Assembly: GCA_028583685.1 (NCBI GenBank)
Contig: JAMXIF010001183.1
Location: forward strand, 10,364,373 to 10,428,372
Source: Petaurus breviceps papuanus
Lineage: Eukaryota > Chordata > Mammalia > Diprotodontia > Petauridae
Length of the DNA: 64,000 nucleotides
Reading direction: 5' to 3'
Shown here piece after piece: positions 31,710 to 43,570 of this stretch. The notes under the pieces are model-generated. The model did not search any database, was not told the DNA's origin, and worked only from the letters and a program-made list of their open reading frames with translations. A program made the position numbers and the translations under genes. Within the stretch, counting starts at the first letter, position 1. The number at the start of each line of letters is the position of its first letter.

Positions 31710-32985
31710 CCCCTCTACTGAATGCCTCAGAGGAGCACTGGGTGTTAGGGACTTGGATGATGAAACTAGGACCCTCGGTCTCACACCTCTTCTAAGACTG
31801 GTCTTCTCCACGCTGCCTTCAGCTAGAGGGGACCACCCAAACTAATCTTCAATCTTGTTCTGATGTTGAACTTTCTGAGGTCCATTCCTAGTTTCCTCTT
31901 CATTAGCTTAGATAATAAGCTAGGGACAATGAAAATCTGTGTTAGCTATTCCAGTTATGACTCTAACCATTTTACTATTCTCAATATACTACCAATAACT
32001 CACTTCCTCCTTCCTAAGGGAGCAGTCCACTAGAATCCCAGGCTACTACAAAAATAATATCAAAACAGAGTGCATTTATAGGATACTTCTCCTTAATAGG
32101 GTCAGGATCTACTACCATGACCAATTTTAATCATATAAAGAAAATTATTTTACAACATTTATTCTCAAAGTAATAGATAGAAAAACCAACATTTTACTGT
32201 CTTTTCCATGTAGTACAAAGCCAAACCAACATTCATTTCTATGGAAATGAAATTAGAATTCACTAGTATTAAAAGAGTTGTGAATTTCACCATTTGGCTA
32301 GAGAGTTGGTGCCAAAAGTTTCCCATTATAAACAGCAATGATTTTAGTATCTAGCCATTTCAGCAGTGTTGTCTAATTATTGTTTTGTAGTTTTTTTAAT
32401 TTACATAGAATACCTTCAGATAACACTTAAACCCATTCATGCACTTTAAAATATTTGCCTTTTGAAAATATTTTAGCATAACTTAACATTTGTTCAAGTT
32501 TTATATATGTCTCTTGAATAATTCCTACAAATACACCGCACATATAAGTTTATGTATATGTTTTGTACATAGGCTAAGGAGGCCCCTGGGTTAATGTAGC
32601 AATTTTATTCTATTTGAATTCTTTAAAGTTTCATATTTTATATGCTCCCATAGTTGTATGCTAGACTGATTTTTACAATCATTTTACAGCAATCAGATAG
32701 TCATATTACAAGCTGTTCATCCCTTGCCAGTTTGCTGATATCCAACACAACACATTTCCTGACGATGAAAGGGGGATCTTGTGAAAGATAAAGGTGTTTT
32801 GCTAACAACTTAGCTCCATTTTTAGGTGCTCCCAATAACCAATTAAACATGGCCCAAAGAAACTCCTTAAAATGAATGCTTTCAGAGAGACTGAAGAGTT
32901 TTATATCAATTAGCCAGTTTCATTTCTATCTTGAAGCAAACAAAACAGAGTTCAGAATAGATGTATGTTATATATTATCTAGTTA
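31710..32985. other. Single-copy AT-rich stretch
   Basis: Nothing recognised over 1.3 kb; no frame of note. Confidence 0.45.
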
Positions 32986-32987
32986 GG

Positions 32988-33215
32988 TGGTATAATGGAT
33001 AGAGTGCTGGGTCTAGAGTCAGGAAGATCTGAGTTCAAATCCTACGTCAGATACTTTTTAGTTGTGTGACCCTGGCAAGTAACTGACCTCTATTTGCTTC
33101 ATTTTCTTCAACTGCAAAAAAAAGTTAATAATTGTGAGTATCAATTGAGATAATTGTAAAATACTTAGAACTATGCCTGGAACATCATAAATGCTATATA
33201 AATGTTAGCTATTAT
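32988..33215 (+). mobile_element. CORE-SINE with MIR-type tail
   Basis: Head tagttaggtggtataatgga, gagtcaggaagatctgagtt, CORE gttgtgtgaccctggcaagt, tail cttagaactatgcctggaac and aaatgttagctattat. Confidence 0.88.
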
Positions 33216-33224
33216 ATTTCTGAT

Positions 33225-33780
33225 CATCTTTTGTGATATGTCATAATAAGATTCCTCTTCACCCCTATTCTTTCTAAGAATAAGACTTTTGATAAATTTA
33301 TGGATTATTGAAAACATCTCAGTGGCCACATTAAGTATTGCTCAGAGGTTTAAATTTCATAAACTGTATCAAGGGTCACATAAATGCATTGTGGTACACA
33401 TTACAGAATCATGCATCTGTCTCAACAGTCAAATTCGTGAAGCTTCTTACCCAACATGTTATAGGATCACCTTAAATGTGAAGTTCACAATAAAATTTTG
33501 TCATGTTGCCTCAAATAAGCCATATCTGACATTTAAGATGGCCAAGACAAAGTTATAGCCAGCTATGCTACATAAATGCATGTCAGGAAGATTAAATGAC
33601 CGTTCAAGAAAGTACTAGAAATGAATGCTCTTCAACATCTTCAACAAGTTCAGACATACCAACCCTTGCTTAGGCTGAAGAGAATTATACCAGTGCTCTA
33701 GCAGAATATTCAAGAATGTAGACTGAAGATTTTGCAAGAAAGCCAGCTCAAATATAACTCCCACATTAGTGTTTGCTAAA
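33225..33780. other. Single-copy stretch
   Basis: An 89-codon plus frame (33289-33558) is unrecognised. No repeat seen. Confidence 0.4.
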
Positions 33781-33784
33781 GGTT

Positions 33785-33920
33785 GACTGAAATCATCTCA
33801 GTTGATTTTCTTAACAACCTTGTAAGACAGATACTACAGGAATCATTATCCTTAGTTTACAGAAACTAAGGCAAGAGTGGTTACATGGTCATCCAACGAG
33901 TGATAGAGGTGAAATTCTGT
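33785..33920 (-). mobile_element. MIR fragment
   Basis: The text aacaaccttgtaagacagat, cattatccttagtttacaga and aactaaggcaagagtgg is the reversed 3' half of MIR. Confidence 0.65.
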
Positions 33921-33927
33921 GTAATGT

Positions 33928-34042
33928 AATGTCCTTGAAAGCAGGGACTGTTGTACTTTTATCGTCATAAATCCAAGGGACATTGCACAGTGCTCCATAC
34001 TTAACAGACACTCAATAATTTCTTCTTCAATTGAATGGAAAA
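33928..34042 (+). mobile_element. L2 LINE 3' end
   Basis: The text ccttgaaagcagggactgtt, cattgcacagtgctccatac and ttaacagacactcaataatt is the L2 terminus. Confidence 0.75.
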
Positions 34043-34389
34043 CCTAGGTCTCTCCTGTATTCACGATCAATGTTCTTTCTGCTATATCCCACTTCCTCTC
34101 AGGAGATTATGCCATTTAAAATCCACCAAAGGGGACAGTCCAACTACAGGAAATAATTGACAATTTCCCAGCTTCTTCCATGAAGTGGAAACTTATAAAA
34201 GAGAACCGGTGTCATTTCATATGAATCCAGCCATTGCATCAACTCACTTGAAAGCTAGACTTGCATATTATCCTCTAAGGGAAGCATTCAATCATATAAG
34301 GTTATACATATTTAGTAGGCCATATCAATTGTATAAGTACTAAAATAAGATTTTGCAGAGAACACAAGTTCGTCCTTTATATGAAAATA

Positions 34390-34970
34390 CTCTCAAATAG
34401 TTTGTTTTTAGTTTTCAAAGAGGACCAATGATATCACACTTGACTTGTGTGGGTTGGATTCGAGATAGGCAGAGTGCACAAAATCATCAGTCTCAATCTC
34501 TTTCAGAGTGATCAAAGTCCAGAGGAAAACAAAAAATCAGGATGACTGCCAATGGACCAGGATGAACTGTTTGACCTTGGTTTCTTTGACGTCTGACCAA
34601 GCTCTAAATGCTCCACAGAGCCTGCTTCAACCACCTTCATGGCTGTTAGAACAAATTGTTCTCATCTATCCATTCCATCTTGATATGCTTGGGGTAGATA
34701 CCCCTTTACCTCACCAATGGGTTTGAGACCTGTTGGCTTCCTTCAATCTGGTTTAGCTGATCTGCCAAAACTTCTTTACCAGGCTGTGACCACTGTGCAC
34801 GCTATAACTCCTAAATAGTACCCATATCCAGTTGCAAAAGTCCACCAACAACTTGCTGGTCTTGAAGGTCTTTGCAGAAGCTGATATTACCCAAATGTAT
34901 TTGCCTGAAGTCTCCACTGGTATTCAAACAGTGTTAAAAGACATTGGTTGGATCCCCTGTGAAGGATACT
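34390..34970. other. Suspected unnamed interspersed repeat
   Basis: Phrases such as tttcaaagaggaccaatgat, gacgtctgaccaagctctaa and ctggtcttgaaggtctttgc look like a middle-repetitive marsupial sequence I have seen before but cannot assign. No copy occurs elsewhere in this window. The 72- and 68-codon frames in it show no domain. Confidence 0.35.
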
Positions 34971-34971
34971 C

Positions 34972-35092
34972 AACCATAGAATATAAGTTCCTTGAGGGTA
35001 GGAACTATTTCATTTGTCTTTTTATGCCCAGCTCCTAGTACAGTGCAGGGCACACTGGCTTACTAAAAATATTTGGTGAATTGAATTTAATT
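34972..35092 (+). mobile_element. L2 LINE 3' end
   Basis: The text agaatataagttccttgagg, gtaggaactatttcatttgt, tagtacagtgcagggcacac and tttggtgaattgaattt is the full L2 terminus. Confidence 0.85.
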
Positions 35093-35477
35093 GCCACCGA
35101 ATGCCAGACAACTCCAATGCACCAATTGCTTACTCTTCAAAAGCAGGGTCATCAATTCTACAAAACAGAACTAGGTATAAACTAACATTTTTGACAAAGA
35201 AACATTTGCTGCTACTGACACCAAAGTCAAGAAACTCTAAAATGATGTTTACAGTCATACCTTTACCATTTTAGGGAACCTGCGCCTCCTAAATAAACCT
35301 ATACCCACAATATTGTCACTATGGATATAAGGCTGTCTGTCATCTTCTGCTCAGTTATGATGACTATATACACAGCTGCACATATTGAAGGATAATGTCC
35401 TGAACCATCTGTTCCACTCTGCAGAGCCAAGATTATGTCGTGGTCCCTCTCTACACAAGTTTCTCAATGTTCTAAGG

Positions 35478-35724
35478 CAACTGGAGGCCCATTGCAAAGA
35501 ATGCTGGGTCTGGAGTGAGAAGGACTTGAGTTCAAATCCAAACTCATAAACTTACTAGTGTTACCTTGGGTAAGTCATTTAATCTGTTTGCCTCAGTTTC
35601 CTCAATTGTAAAATGAGAAGAATAAAAGTACTTACTTGTACAGTTCTTGTATCAAATGAAATAATATTTACAGAAGTGCTTAGCACAATGTTTTGCATAT
35701 AGTGGGTGCTATGTAGATGTTTAT
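35478..35724 (+). mobile_element. CORE-SINE with MIR-type tail
   Basis: Head remnant aatgctgggtctggagtgag, gagttcaaatccaaactcat, core gttaccttgggtaagtcatt, cctcagtttcctcaattgta, tail gtgcttagcacaatgttttg. Confidence 0.85.
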
Positions 35725-35734
35725 TCCTTCCTCC

Positions 35735-36490
35735 TATACCTTTTGATAGTCTGTAGTGATAAATAATATGTTTCAATGGTTTATAGAGTAGGTTTTTTTT
35801 TAGCAATACAGCTCCCTCATATTAAAGGTCAACTTCCCTAGTCTGTCAGCAAAAACCCAACATTAGAGCACTTTAGTTATTTCTGAAACCTCTTGTTTAT
35901 TACAAAAAAAAAAAAAAATAAATAATGTTCCAAAAATGTTCTCCAACAAGGCTGAACACCCCCTTTTCCATAGTGTTTTTTTTAACCATGTGTAAAATCC
36001 TTTGTGGAGTAAGTAATATTCTAAATGATTTTCAATGTGAACAACGTGAAAAGTTATCTGGAAGTTTTATATCCTGCAGAGAGAAAAAAAAATACCACAT
36101 TAATGAAAAAATGCTAATTTGTCTTCCTAAGTGCTTGTTAACTTTCCAATCAGTTATGGGTAATGGCTTATTTTTGAAGACAGATGACAGGAAATCTGCT
36201 CTTACCAAATAGTGAAAGCAACAATGTTGTACATCACATGTTTCCGTTAAGTCCTTTATACCTACAGAGGATAGCAGCTTACCCTTCTTTTTCAAAGTCT
36301 TGTGAAAATCTCTAACTACTCAACTCTTGAATTTCTCCAGTCTTACCCATGTAAAAATTTGGAGATAGTAATAGGTGATTAGATCTTTACCATTCCTCTA
36401 CTCTAAATACATACTTGAGAAAATTTCAAATACTCTCCCTTCTCATTTCTACCTTCTGGCTGCTCTGGCTTTCTTCGTATCACAGCTAAA
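35735..36490. other. Single-copy stretch
   Basis: An A-run at 35904-35918 precedes a 95-codon ATG-initiated plus frame (35925-36212) that I do not recognise; an 87-codon minus frame overlaps it. No gene called. Confidence 0.4.
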
Positions 36491-36494
36491 GACT

Positions 36495-36765
36495 CATAAC
36501 TATCATTTATAGTTAGCATTTATAGTGCACTTTAATGTTTGCAAAGTGCCAACACTGCAAATATTGTCTAATTTTAATCTCATAACAATCCTGGGATGCA
36601 GGTGTGATTTTTATCCTCATTTTACAGATGAGGAAACGGAGGCAAGCAGAGAGGTCAAGTGACTTGCTCAGGGTCACATATTTTAGGGAGTGTCGGAAGC
36701 TGAATTTGAACTCATGTCTTCCAGAATCCAGAATCTATCTATTCACTAACTAGCTTCCAAGGAGT
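36495..36765 (-). mobile_element. MIR/Ther CORE-SINE, near full length
   Basis: Reversed: tagtgcactttaatgtttgc, acaatcctgggatgcaggtg, cattttacagatgaggaaac, core gacttgctcagggtcacata, head gaatttgaactcatgtcttc. Confidence 0.9.
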
Positions 36766-36777
36766 CTACTTCCCCTC

Positions 36778-36967
36778 TGTTCATTATTCTCCACTGTCTC
36801 TTGTCTGTATCTTATTTGTACATCATTGTTTGCAAGTTGTCTCCTGAGATACACTGTAACCTACGTGGGAGCAGGAACCATCTTTTGCGTTTCTTTGTAT
36901 CACTAGTGCTTAGCACAGGGCCCAGTATATCTTAGGGGTTTAATAAATGCTTACTGACTGACTGGTA
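36778..36967 (+). mobile_element. L2 LINE 3' end
   Basis: The text gatacactgtaacctacgtg, ggagcaggaaccatcttttg, gtgcttagcacagggcccag and taataaatgcttactgactg is the L2 terminus, 5'-truncated. Confidence 0.85.
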
Positions 36968-37024
36968 GTATAAATGATGCTAAATCTTGACCTTCCAAAT
37001 CCAATTTTTCCTGCCCATATGTCA

Positions 37025-37250
37025 TTATTACTGTTCTTTTTTGGACCCTCTCAGATCTTCCCTGAATCTCAAGTTGAAAATAGACTCAGTTCTTGGAAAA
37101 TGGTCTGACTAATACTGAGGACTCTCTTCCCATTTCTTCTCCATGTCCTGTGCTATTACAAACAGTATCCTATTTCTGACTCATTTCCAGCTTGTTTTCA
37201 TCACGTCCCCCAGATCATTCCTGCATATGACTTCTGTCATTATATGTCAT
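37025..37250 (-). mobile_element. CR1/L3 LINE fragment
   Basis: The text tttggaccctctcagatctt, tagactcagttcttggaaaa and tggtctgactaatactgagg matches the reversed CR1 segment upstream of the parts seen at 53455-54107. Confidence 0.5.
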
Positions 37251-37527
37251 TAGCTATCCATGCATATCAATGTCAACTTGCCCCTTATTTCTGAGTCACC
37301 TGTATAATTTCACAGCAATCATCTGCGATCAGAGGCAAGTTAAAAGACATTAATCTCCCTGTGTGCCTCACACCTTAAGAGCTGTACTCTATAATGCTAC
37401 CTTTTGGTATGAGACCACTAGTCTACTTATACTGGGAAAGGAAACAATCATGATGAGTTTTTAGAAAATGGTTTGTATTTCATGTATATTTCCTAGAAAG
37501 AGGTTTAATTGGGAAGAAATGACTGTG

Positions 37528-37697
37528 GTGTGTGTGTGTACATATATATATATATATATACATACATATATGTAAATATATGTATATACCCACATATAAA
37601 TACATAAACATATTTATATGTATATCTATATAATATATATACACACCCTTATACACACACACACACAAATCCCTAAATACACACACACACACATAAA
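37528..37697. repeat. Compound (TG)n-(TA)n-(CA)n repeat
   Basis: A short TG run (37532-37540), AT runs with tatatgta units, then CA runs (37650-37665, 37679-37692). The left TG/TA and right TA/CA blocks are complementary. Confidence 0.93.
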
Positions 37698-37701
37698 TAC
37701 A

Positions 37702-37870
37702 GAAGCATGGTGTGGTAGATAAAGTCAGAGTCAGTAAGATCTGGGTTCAAGTCCCATCTCCAAGACATGCTCCTTATGGAACACTGGAAAAATCACTTAA
37801 CCTCTCAGTGTATCAAGTAACTTGTTAAGATCATAAATGGCAGGGCAGGTGATAATCTGCTTTGAAAGAA
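37702..37870 (+). mobile_element. MIR-type CORE-SINE
   Basis: Head gaagcatggtgtggtagata, tctgggttcaagtcccatct, core gaaaaatcacttaacctctc. The tail is weak. Confidence 0.65.
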
Positions 37871-37989
37871 AGTGATTCTTTACTGTGAGTCTTCTATACC
37901 AGTGAAACCACAAGTGTGGACCACTGTTCAGAGCTGAGGAGAGCAGAAGTGTTTAAGGTAAAAATAAGAACAAAAAAGGGCCATGAGTG

Positions 37990-38283
37990 TGTCAAAGTGA
38001 TGATTCCTTTCAGACTCGGCTCAAATTCCACTTTCTGCAGGAGACTTCTCACTGTCCTAGCTTAACAGCCGCTCTCCTCTGGTTAGTGCCTTCCCTCAGA
38101 GGCACTAATCCATGTCATAAATAAGCATTGCTATTTACACATCACATTCCCCATTGGAATAAAAGAACCCCTCCAGGACAGGAACAACTTCTTTGCCTTT
38201 CATTGTATCCCTAGCTCTTAGTACAGTGCTTGATGTATGGTAAGCACTTAATAAATGCTTGTCAACTGATCCGCTAATTGTCA
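37990..38283 (+). mobile_element. L2 LINE 3' end
   Basis: The text ttcagactcggctcaaattc, ctgcaggagacttctcactg, ctccaggacaggaacaactt and tggtaagcacttaataaatg is a long L2 terminus. Confidence 0.9.
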
Positions 38284-38284
38284 G

Positions 38285-39005
38285 TCAGCATCTCCAATTC
38301 AACATATTCAAAACTACGGTTATGCCCTCCCCCTCCAAACCTGTTCCTCTTCCTGACATCATTTCTGTCCATGGTACCACCTAATCTTGTGCATTTGAAA
38401 GCTTGATTTTCTCTTTGAATTCTCTCATCTTTTACATCCAATCACTTCCAAAGTTCTATTGATTTAGATTTCTGCAATATTTGTTGCATCTTCTACTGCT
38501 CTCTGGTCTTATTGCCCCTGTCCCTAGACAGACATCGTTATCAGCCATCTTTAATAGGGTACTATTTCAACAGCTTCCCAACCAGTGTTGTTTGCCCTCT
38601 TTTCTCCCCCTCTCGCCTGTCCTGTATAACCCTAGCTTTGCTCTCTTTTGCCTAGAATTTGTCAGGGCCCCCATTTCATTAACTGAATATAGTTGAAACT
38701 ACTCTGCCTGGCAGTTCAGATCCTCTACAATTTTGCATCATTTAATGTTTCCTGTATGATTTCCCATCACACCCCACCTATGCTCCAATAAAATTGCCAA
38801 CCCTAGTATATGCTCTACCATTATTCCTTGGTTGACACTCTTCCCCTATTCCAACAATGATCAGCAGCCTTTGATACCAGCTCAAAAGCATCTTATCTAA
38901 GAAACCATCACTTATCTCTCCAGTTGAAAATGATCCCTCCTCTATCTTATGTAACATTTGTCTTTAACATCTTATAGTGTGTTATAATTACTTGTATAGC
39001 TATCC
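38285..39005 (+). mobile_element. L2 LINE, ORF2 C-terminal region and 3' part
   Basis: A second L2 copy begins where the first ends: catctccaattcaacatatt, caaaactacggttatgccct, cctgacatcatttctgtcca and on to the end near cttgtatagctatc. This is the region past the reverse transcriptase core; only fragments of frame remain. Confidence 0.75.
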
Positions 39006-39011
39006 GATGCG

Positions 39012-39275
39012 ATCTAATGAGCTTTTACATTGCAAAGCACTTTCTTAGGTAACCTGAACACAAAGACAAAATGAAAAACAGCCGTGGCCCTCAAGGAGCT
39101 TACATCCCAATGTGTGATGGGGATGGAGGAAGCTGAAGCAGCAAGAAGTTAAGCTGCTTGCTCAGGGTCACAGAGCTAGTAAGGGTCCTGAAGACTAGAT
39201 TTGAAATCAGATCTTCCTGATTCCAGGCCTATTATGTACTCTATCCATTTTGCCACCAGCTGCTTCCATGGTAGC
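39012..39275 (-). mobile_element. L2 fragment and MIR CORE-SINE
   Basis: ggccctcaaggagcttacat (reversed L2 end) runs into a MIR core (cttgctcagggtcacagagc) and head (gacta gatttgaaatcagatct, ctctatccattttgccacc). Confidence 0.7.
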
Positions 39276-39404
39276 CATGTAAATAGACAGATTTGGGGGA
39301 GGAGGAAATGGAAAACTTTCCACCCTCCCTTCTGCCAATCTACCCTCATCTGATCTTATAGTACTTTATACTATTAGTGGTTTTGTTTTTTTTTTTTTTT
39401 AAAT

Positions 39405-39610
39405 TACAGTGCCAACAAGACTTGGAATCTGATTATATATGAGATGGATGAGGGTTAAAGGAGAGAGAAGAGCCAAAATTGACTCTGAGGTTATAAGCCT
39501 GGTTAGCTGTAAGCACGGCAGTACCCTCAACAAAAATGGGGAAGTATGGAAGAGGGATCAGAGGAAAGATAATGAGTTTATTTTATGCATGTTGATTTTT
39601 TGAGGATCTG
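39405..39610 (-). mobile_element. L2 LINE interior
   Basis: The text attgactctgaggttataag, cagtaccctcaacaaaaatg and gatcagaggaaagataatga is the reversed L2 ORF2 C-terminal region. Confidence 0.65.
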
Positions 39611-39619
39611 AAACGCCTT

Positions 39620-39745
39620 ATCATCCTGCTAGATTGCAAATTCCACAATGGTATGGGCTTTGTCTCTTCTGGCCTTTTGATCTCCTTATGCCTAGTCGGG
39701 TGATCTGCTTTATAGATCCATTTGGAATAGAACTGAATTGGTTCA
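39620..39745 (+). mobile_element. Possible L2 LINE 3' end
   Basis: gctagattgcaaattccaca, tggtatgggctttgtctctt and tgcctagtcgggtgatctgc resemble the L2 terminus. Confidence 0.45.
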
Positions 39746-39814
39746 ATTAATAGCAGTTATAGCAAAAAGATACCACCCCAGTCACTGTTAGCATTCCTTG
39801 TATTTAGAAGGGCA

Positions 39815-40170
39815 GGCTTAGCAACATTCGACATTTAACAAGTATTTATAAATTAATTCTACCAGACAACGTACTGAGCCAGAAAATGGGGGTGATACAA
39901 ACATCAGGCTGACATTTTCACTGCCCTCATGAAGCTTGTAATTTTGGATAGGAAAATAAAAAGAGAGCATTTACACAAGATATAATGCAAAGCAGACCAT
40001 TTATTGATTTATTATAGTAGTGGGGGTGAGGAGTATATAAAAATGTAAGATATCTACACAGAAATTAGAGACAGGAGTTCACTATGATAAACACAAACAG
40101 TTCAAAGTAAGCAGTCAGAAGAGGAAAGGTTGGCAAGAGGCTGGATGGAGAGGTTTCCTACCACTCAGAG
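39815..40170 (-). mobile_element. L2 LINE 3' region
   Basis: The text ttaacaagtatttataaatt, ctgccctcatgaagcttgta, attttggataggaaaataaa and later gaagaggaaaggttggcaag follows the reversed L2 3' layout. Confidence 0.55.
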
Positions 40171-40174
40171 TATA

Positions 40175-42325
40175 CCCAGCATTTAAGTTGACTCCAACTT
40201 AAAGGAAGATTTAAAAATCCTAAATGGCTAATTCTTATGCCATAATAGACATTAACCTATTTCTTTTGTGGTTACTCATATACAAGGGTGTATTTTGGCA
40301 CAGAATTTATTAAAAATGGTTGCTTTGACAAAAGTGAAAGGACTATATAATTTTACAATCAAATCCATTTTCTTTTTAATGTATTTGTGTATATGAAGAA
40401 AGAAACCTTTATCATTCATTGAAATTTTCTATATTTTACACCCTCCACTTCTCTAGGTGACTAGTCTCAGATGCATATCTCACCTAAGGAAGTAGAACAT
40501 AATTCTTATTTTAAACTCTATTTTATATTTTTATGGCTTAAATGAGCTGTGAAAAAAATAGAACATTTTCCCACTTCCTAGCTTTAGAATAAATTAACTT
40601 AAAAGGGGCAAGTGATTTAATAGTGCCATGTTTTCATCATTTAATTTCATGCAGTTCGTGTTCATATTTTCCAAATACATCCTGCATAGAGGACCAACCC
40701 AGTGCAGTACATTCCTTCCTCTTTTTAGGATCTTCCAAGTACCACCGTCACACTCAGGTTGTCCATCTTTTCTCTGATTCTTGCTTCTTGAGAAGGTTAA
40801 TTCCTTTTTCAGTGATGTGTTCCCTTGATCATGTCTTTTATTCCATTTGTCCAGTGTAAAGCATCACTAATTACACACTGAAGTCATCTTACCCCTACAT
40901 ATCATTTGACCTTTGGTTTATTTATAATTTTAACCCAAGATCATGATATTGTGTGATTCATAACTAATGGGATCACCAGGGATATATGGGTGTTAAAGAG
41001 ATGGTTTTTTGTCACAGCAAACAATTCAAAGTCATTGAAAGCATTGTACTCTTATCCAAATGTAATACAGATTATATCTTCCCCTGCTCAATTCATAACT
41101 CAGTTCATTGTTCATGGGCAATCCCTGACTATGACTTATATAAATGGACTATATTGATAGTCCAGCTAATGTGTTCTAGGTAATGTACTTCTCATCTACT
41201 AAGTTTTTAGAGTATGGGTGGTTAGATTATTCTCTTTCATGCTCTGTGAATGCATCTGAAATGCTCAATCCATGAGCTATCCATGGTCTTTCTAGCTACA
41301 GCACACAGCAGGGGCCCTGGAAAATAAGGCACTCAAAATTTTATACCTATACTGTATAAACCAGCCTTATTTTACAAACTTGGGTAGAGTACATAACCCA
41401 TTAATGAATAAAGGGGAAAATAAACCCAACTCGGGGAAAGCATTTACTGATATGGGACATCAGAATAAGAAAAAAAGAGATGAAGGTAGAGGGTCAAAGT
41501 TGGAGCTGAATGATGGCTCTTAAAATAACTTTTACTTCTTGCTGTAACTCCACAGAACAGTACTAACATGTGTTAGAAAAGGTGCTCTAAGATCTTAGAA
41601 CAAAAGGTAAGACAGAAAAATAAGATATTACTTTTGATGTAAAACAATAAACAACAATATAAACATTATGTACTGTATTTTTAAAAATATGTCTTCTCAA
41701 GGTACAGAAGAATTCGTAAAACAAATTCAGAAGTATGCCTAGTTGAAAGGAATAGAAAGCTTACTCCAGAACGGCAACCACAAAATGGTTGCAGAGTCTT
41801 GATAAAATATATTCACATATGCTAGGGAAGCCATCTGACTCTGAGATTGCATGGAACAGATGATTTTTTTTAAAGTTCCATGGCCTGGAAGCCTTTTGGC
41901 TCCAGTCACAAACTTGTGGAAAACTTGGAGACCTATATTTTCATTTTTCACAAGTCTTTCATATGAAGTATTTACACTGGCAACTTTCTTTCTCACAAGA
42001 TGTTTCAGTGGCTGGTTAAGACATGTCTCATTTCCAAAGTAATCTTCATGTGCCCAGGAAGAAACCCAAGAAATGGATATAAAATTTGGTATCACAATCC
42101 ACAACTAGTTCAAAATCAATCATTTTTAAAAAGCAAAGATAACTGTACATGCTTAAGCAGAAATCTCTGTCAACTTAATTTTCAAAGCAGAATACAAAAT
42201 GTGATCTACATCTTAAAGCACTTTTATTGGACAGCAGGTCAGAAATCGCTAGAACAAGCCTATAACATGTTTACCATATGAGATGATACTTCTGTTATTG
42301 GGGAAAATAAAAGATCTAAACCAGC
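40175..42325. other. Longest repeat-poor stretch, no gene called
   Basis: About 2.1 kb with no recognised element. The longest frame (41739-42104, minus, 121 codons) has no ATG near its start (it opens on TTG) and no known domain. Shorter plus frames overlap it. Confidence 0.45.
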
Positions 42326-42329
42326 AACT

Positions 42330-42663
42330 GAACACATTTGATTCAACTCAACGGGGATTTATAGTATTCACACAATGGCATGAACTCTGTGTTGGAAGAA
42401 AGGTATAGGCATACAAGAGGGTCCTAAAGAAACTGTTCTAAAGACAAACCATACGATACGATGAAGGAGACGAGATGAATTGATGATCAAGTGATAAAAT
42501 GTCAGATGTATGTCAGAAGTTCCACTACAGGACAGAAACACAGTGGATGAAGGATGTTGAGATGTCTTAATCAGAGATATGGGACTTAAGCGAGGCCCTA
42601 AAGAATGGCTCAGATATGGAAAAGTAGCAAGAAAGGAGAAAGGCATTCTAAGCAGAGGAAATG
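42330..42663 (-). mobile_element. L2 LINE, first part (split by MAR1)
   Basis: The text acaatggcatgaactctgtg, ctaagcagaggaaatgctg and aaagaatggctcagatatgg follows the reversed L2 order (tracks of ..cattcta.gcagagg.aa..). Confidence 0.55.
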
Positions 42664-42858
42664 CTGCGGTAAAGTCGCTTCAGTTGTATCTGACTGTTCA
42701 TGACCTCATTTGGTCTTTTCTTGGAAAAGAGGAAACTAAGGCAAACAGGGTTAAGTATCTTGTCCTGGGTCACATGGCTAGTGAGTCAGAGACTGGATTT
42801 GAACTCAAGTCTTCCTGACTCCAGGGTCGGTGCTCTATTATGCCACTTAGTTGCCCTA
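42664..42858 (-). mobile_element. MAR1 SINE with internal deletion
   Basis: cttcagttgtatctgactgt, cttttcttggaaaagaggaa, gggttaagtatcttgtcctg, the head ctctattatgccacttagtt. About 50 bases between the tail start and the CORE are missing. Confidence 0.85.
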
Positions 42859-42859
42859 A

Positions 42860-43200
42860 ATATAGGAAATATCATGAACATAACATACAAGAAGTATGAC
42901 AAGTTTAGTATGCACTGGGTAGACCAACCTGGTTCAAACAGAATGTTCTTACTGGGCAAGAGGTGCCGAGGAAGGACAGGCTGCTGAAGCTCTTCAATGC
43001 CAAACAAGTGAGGCATCCTGCAGACAAAAACCTAGCGAACTACTGACATTTTCTGAGTAAAAGAATGACGTGAGTCAAACAGTATATGAACAGGTCAACA
43101 TCAAGAGATCTAGGTGGTGACCCCTCACCCCCATGGAGAACACATGGAAGGACCTGGACAAGAGCTGGAGAGGGTCTGAAGGGATTTTATAGGTTGCCAT
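42860..43200 (-). mobile_element. L2 LINE, second part
   Basis: After MAR1 the L2-like text resumes with ggaaggacaggctgctgaag, ttttctgagtaaaagaatga, cgtgagtcaaacagtata and tgaagggattttataggttgcc. Confidence 0.45.
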
Positions 43201-43408
43201 TTGTATTATTGGAGACAGCACATATAACAGTAAAATTACAGATCCAACATCCTGAAGTAATTGGAGGTAATGCACATGACATGTTGGGAAGAAGGAGCAT
43301 GGAAAAAAGGATTATTTAGAAGAACACAGTAACTAACAGAAATGTGCAATAATTTATGATGACACGAATTCTACAAGGTAGAAGGTGCACCATAAGAAGA
43401 AAATCTTT

Positions 43409-43570
43409 GGTTCTTAGGTGGCACAATGCATACAATGTATTAAACTTTCTGATTTGGGTCAGGAAGAACTGAATTAATTAAATCTTGTCTCAGACACTTG
43501 CTAGATGTACAACTTTGAATAAGTCCCTTACCTTTTTCTGAGGCTCAGTTTCCTTATCTGTAAAGTGAGA
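43409..43570 (+). mobile_element. CORE-SINE with MIR tail, first part
   Basis: Head gttcttaggtggcacaatgc, gggtcaggaagaactgaatt, core gaataagtcccttacctttt, up to ttatctgtaaagtgaga, where a younger SINE interrupts it. Confidence 0.85.

Noticed and set aside
35925-36212. 95-codon ATG-initiated frame after an A-run, considered as a small gene or retrocopy
   Set aside because: No domain, no conserved motif, an overlapping antisense frame of similar length, and chance expectation covers it. It could be revisited with transcript data.
41739-42104. 121-codon minus-strand frame with protein-like composition
   Set aside because: It opens on TTG with no early ATG, its length is within chance expectation for 64 kb, and no domain is recognisable.
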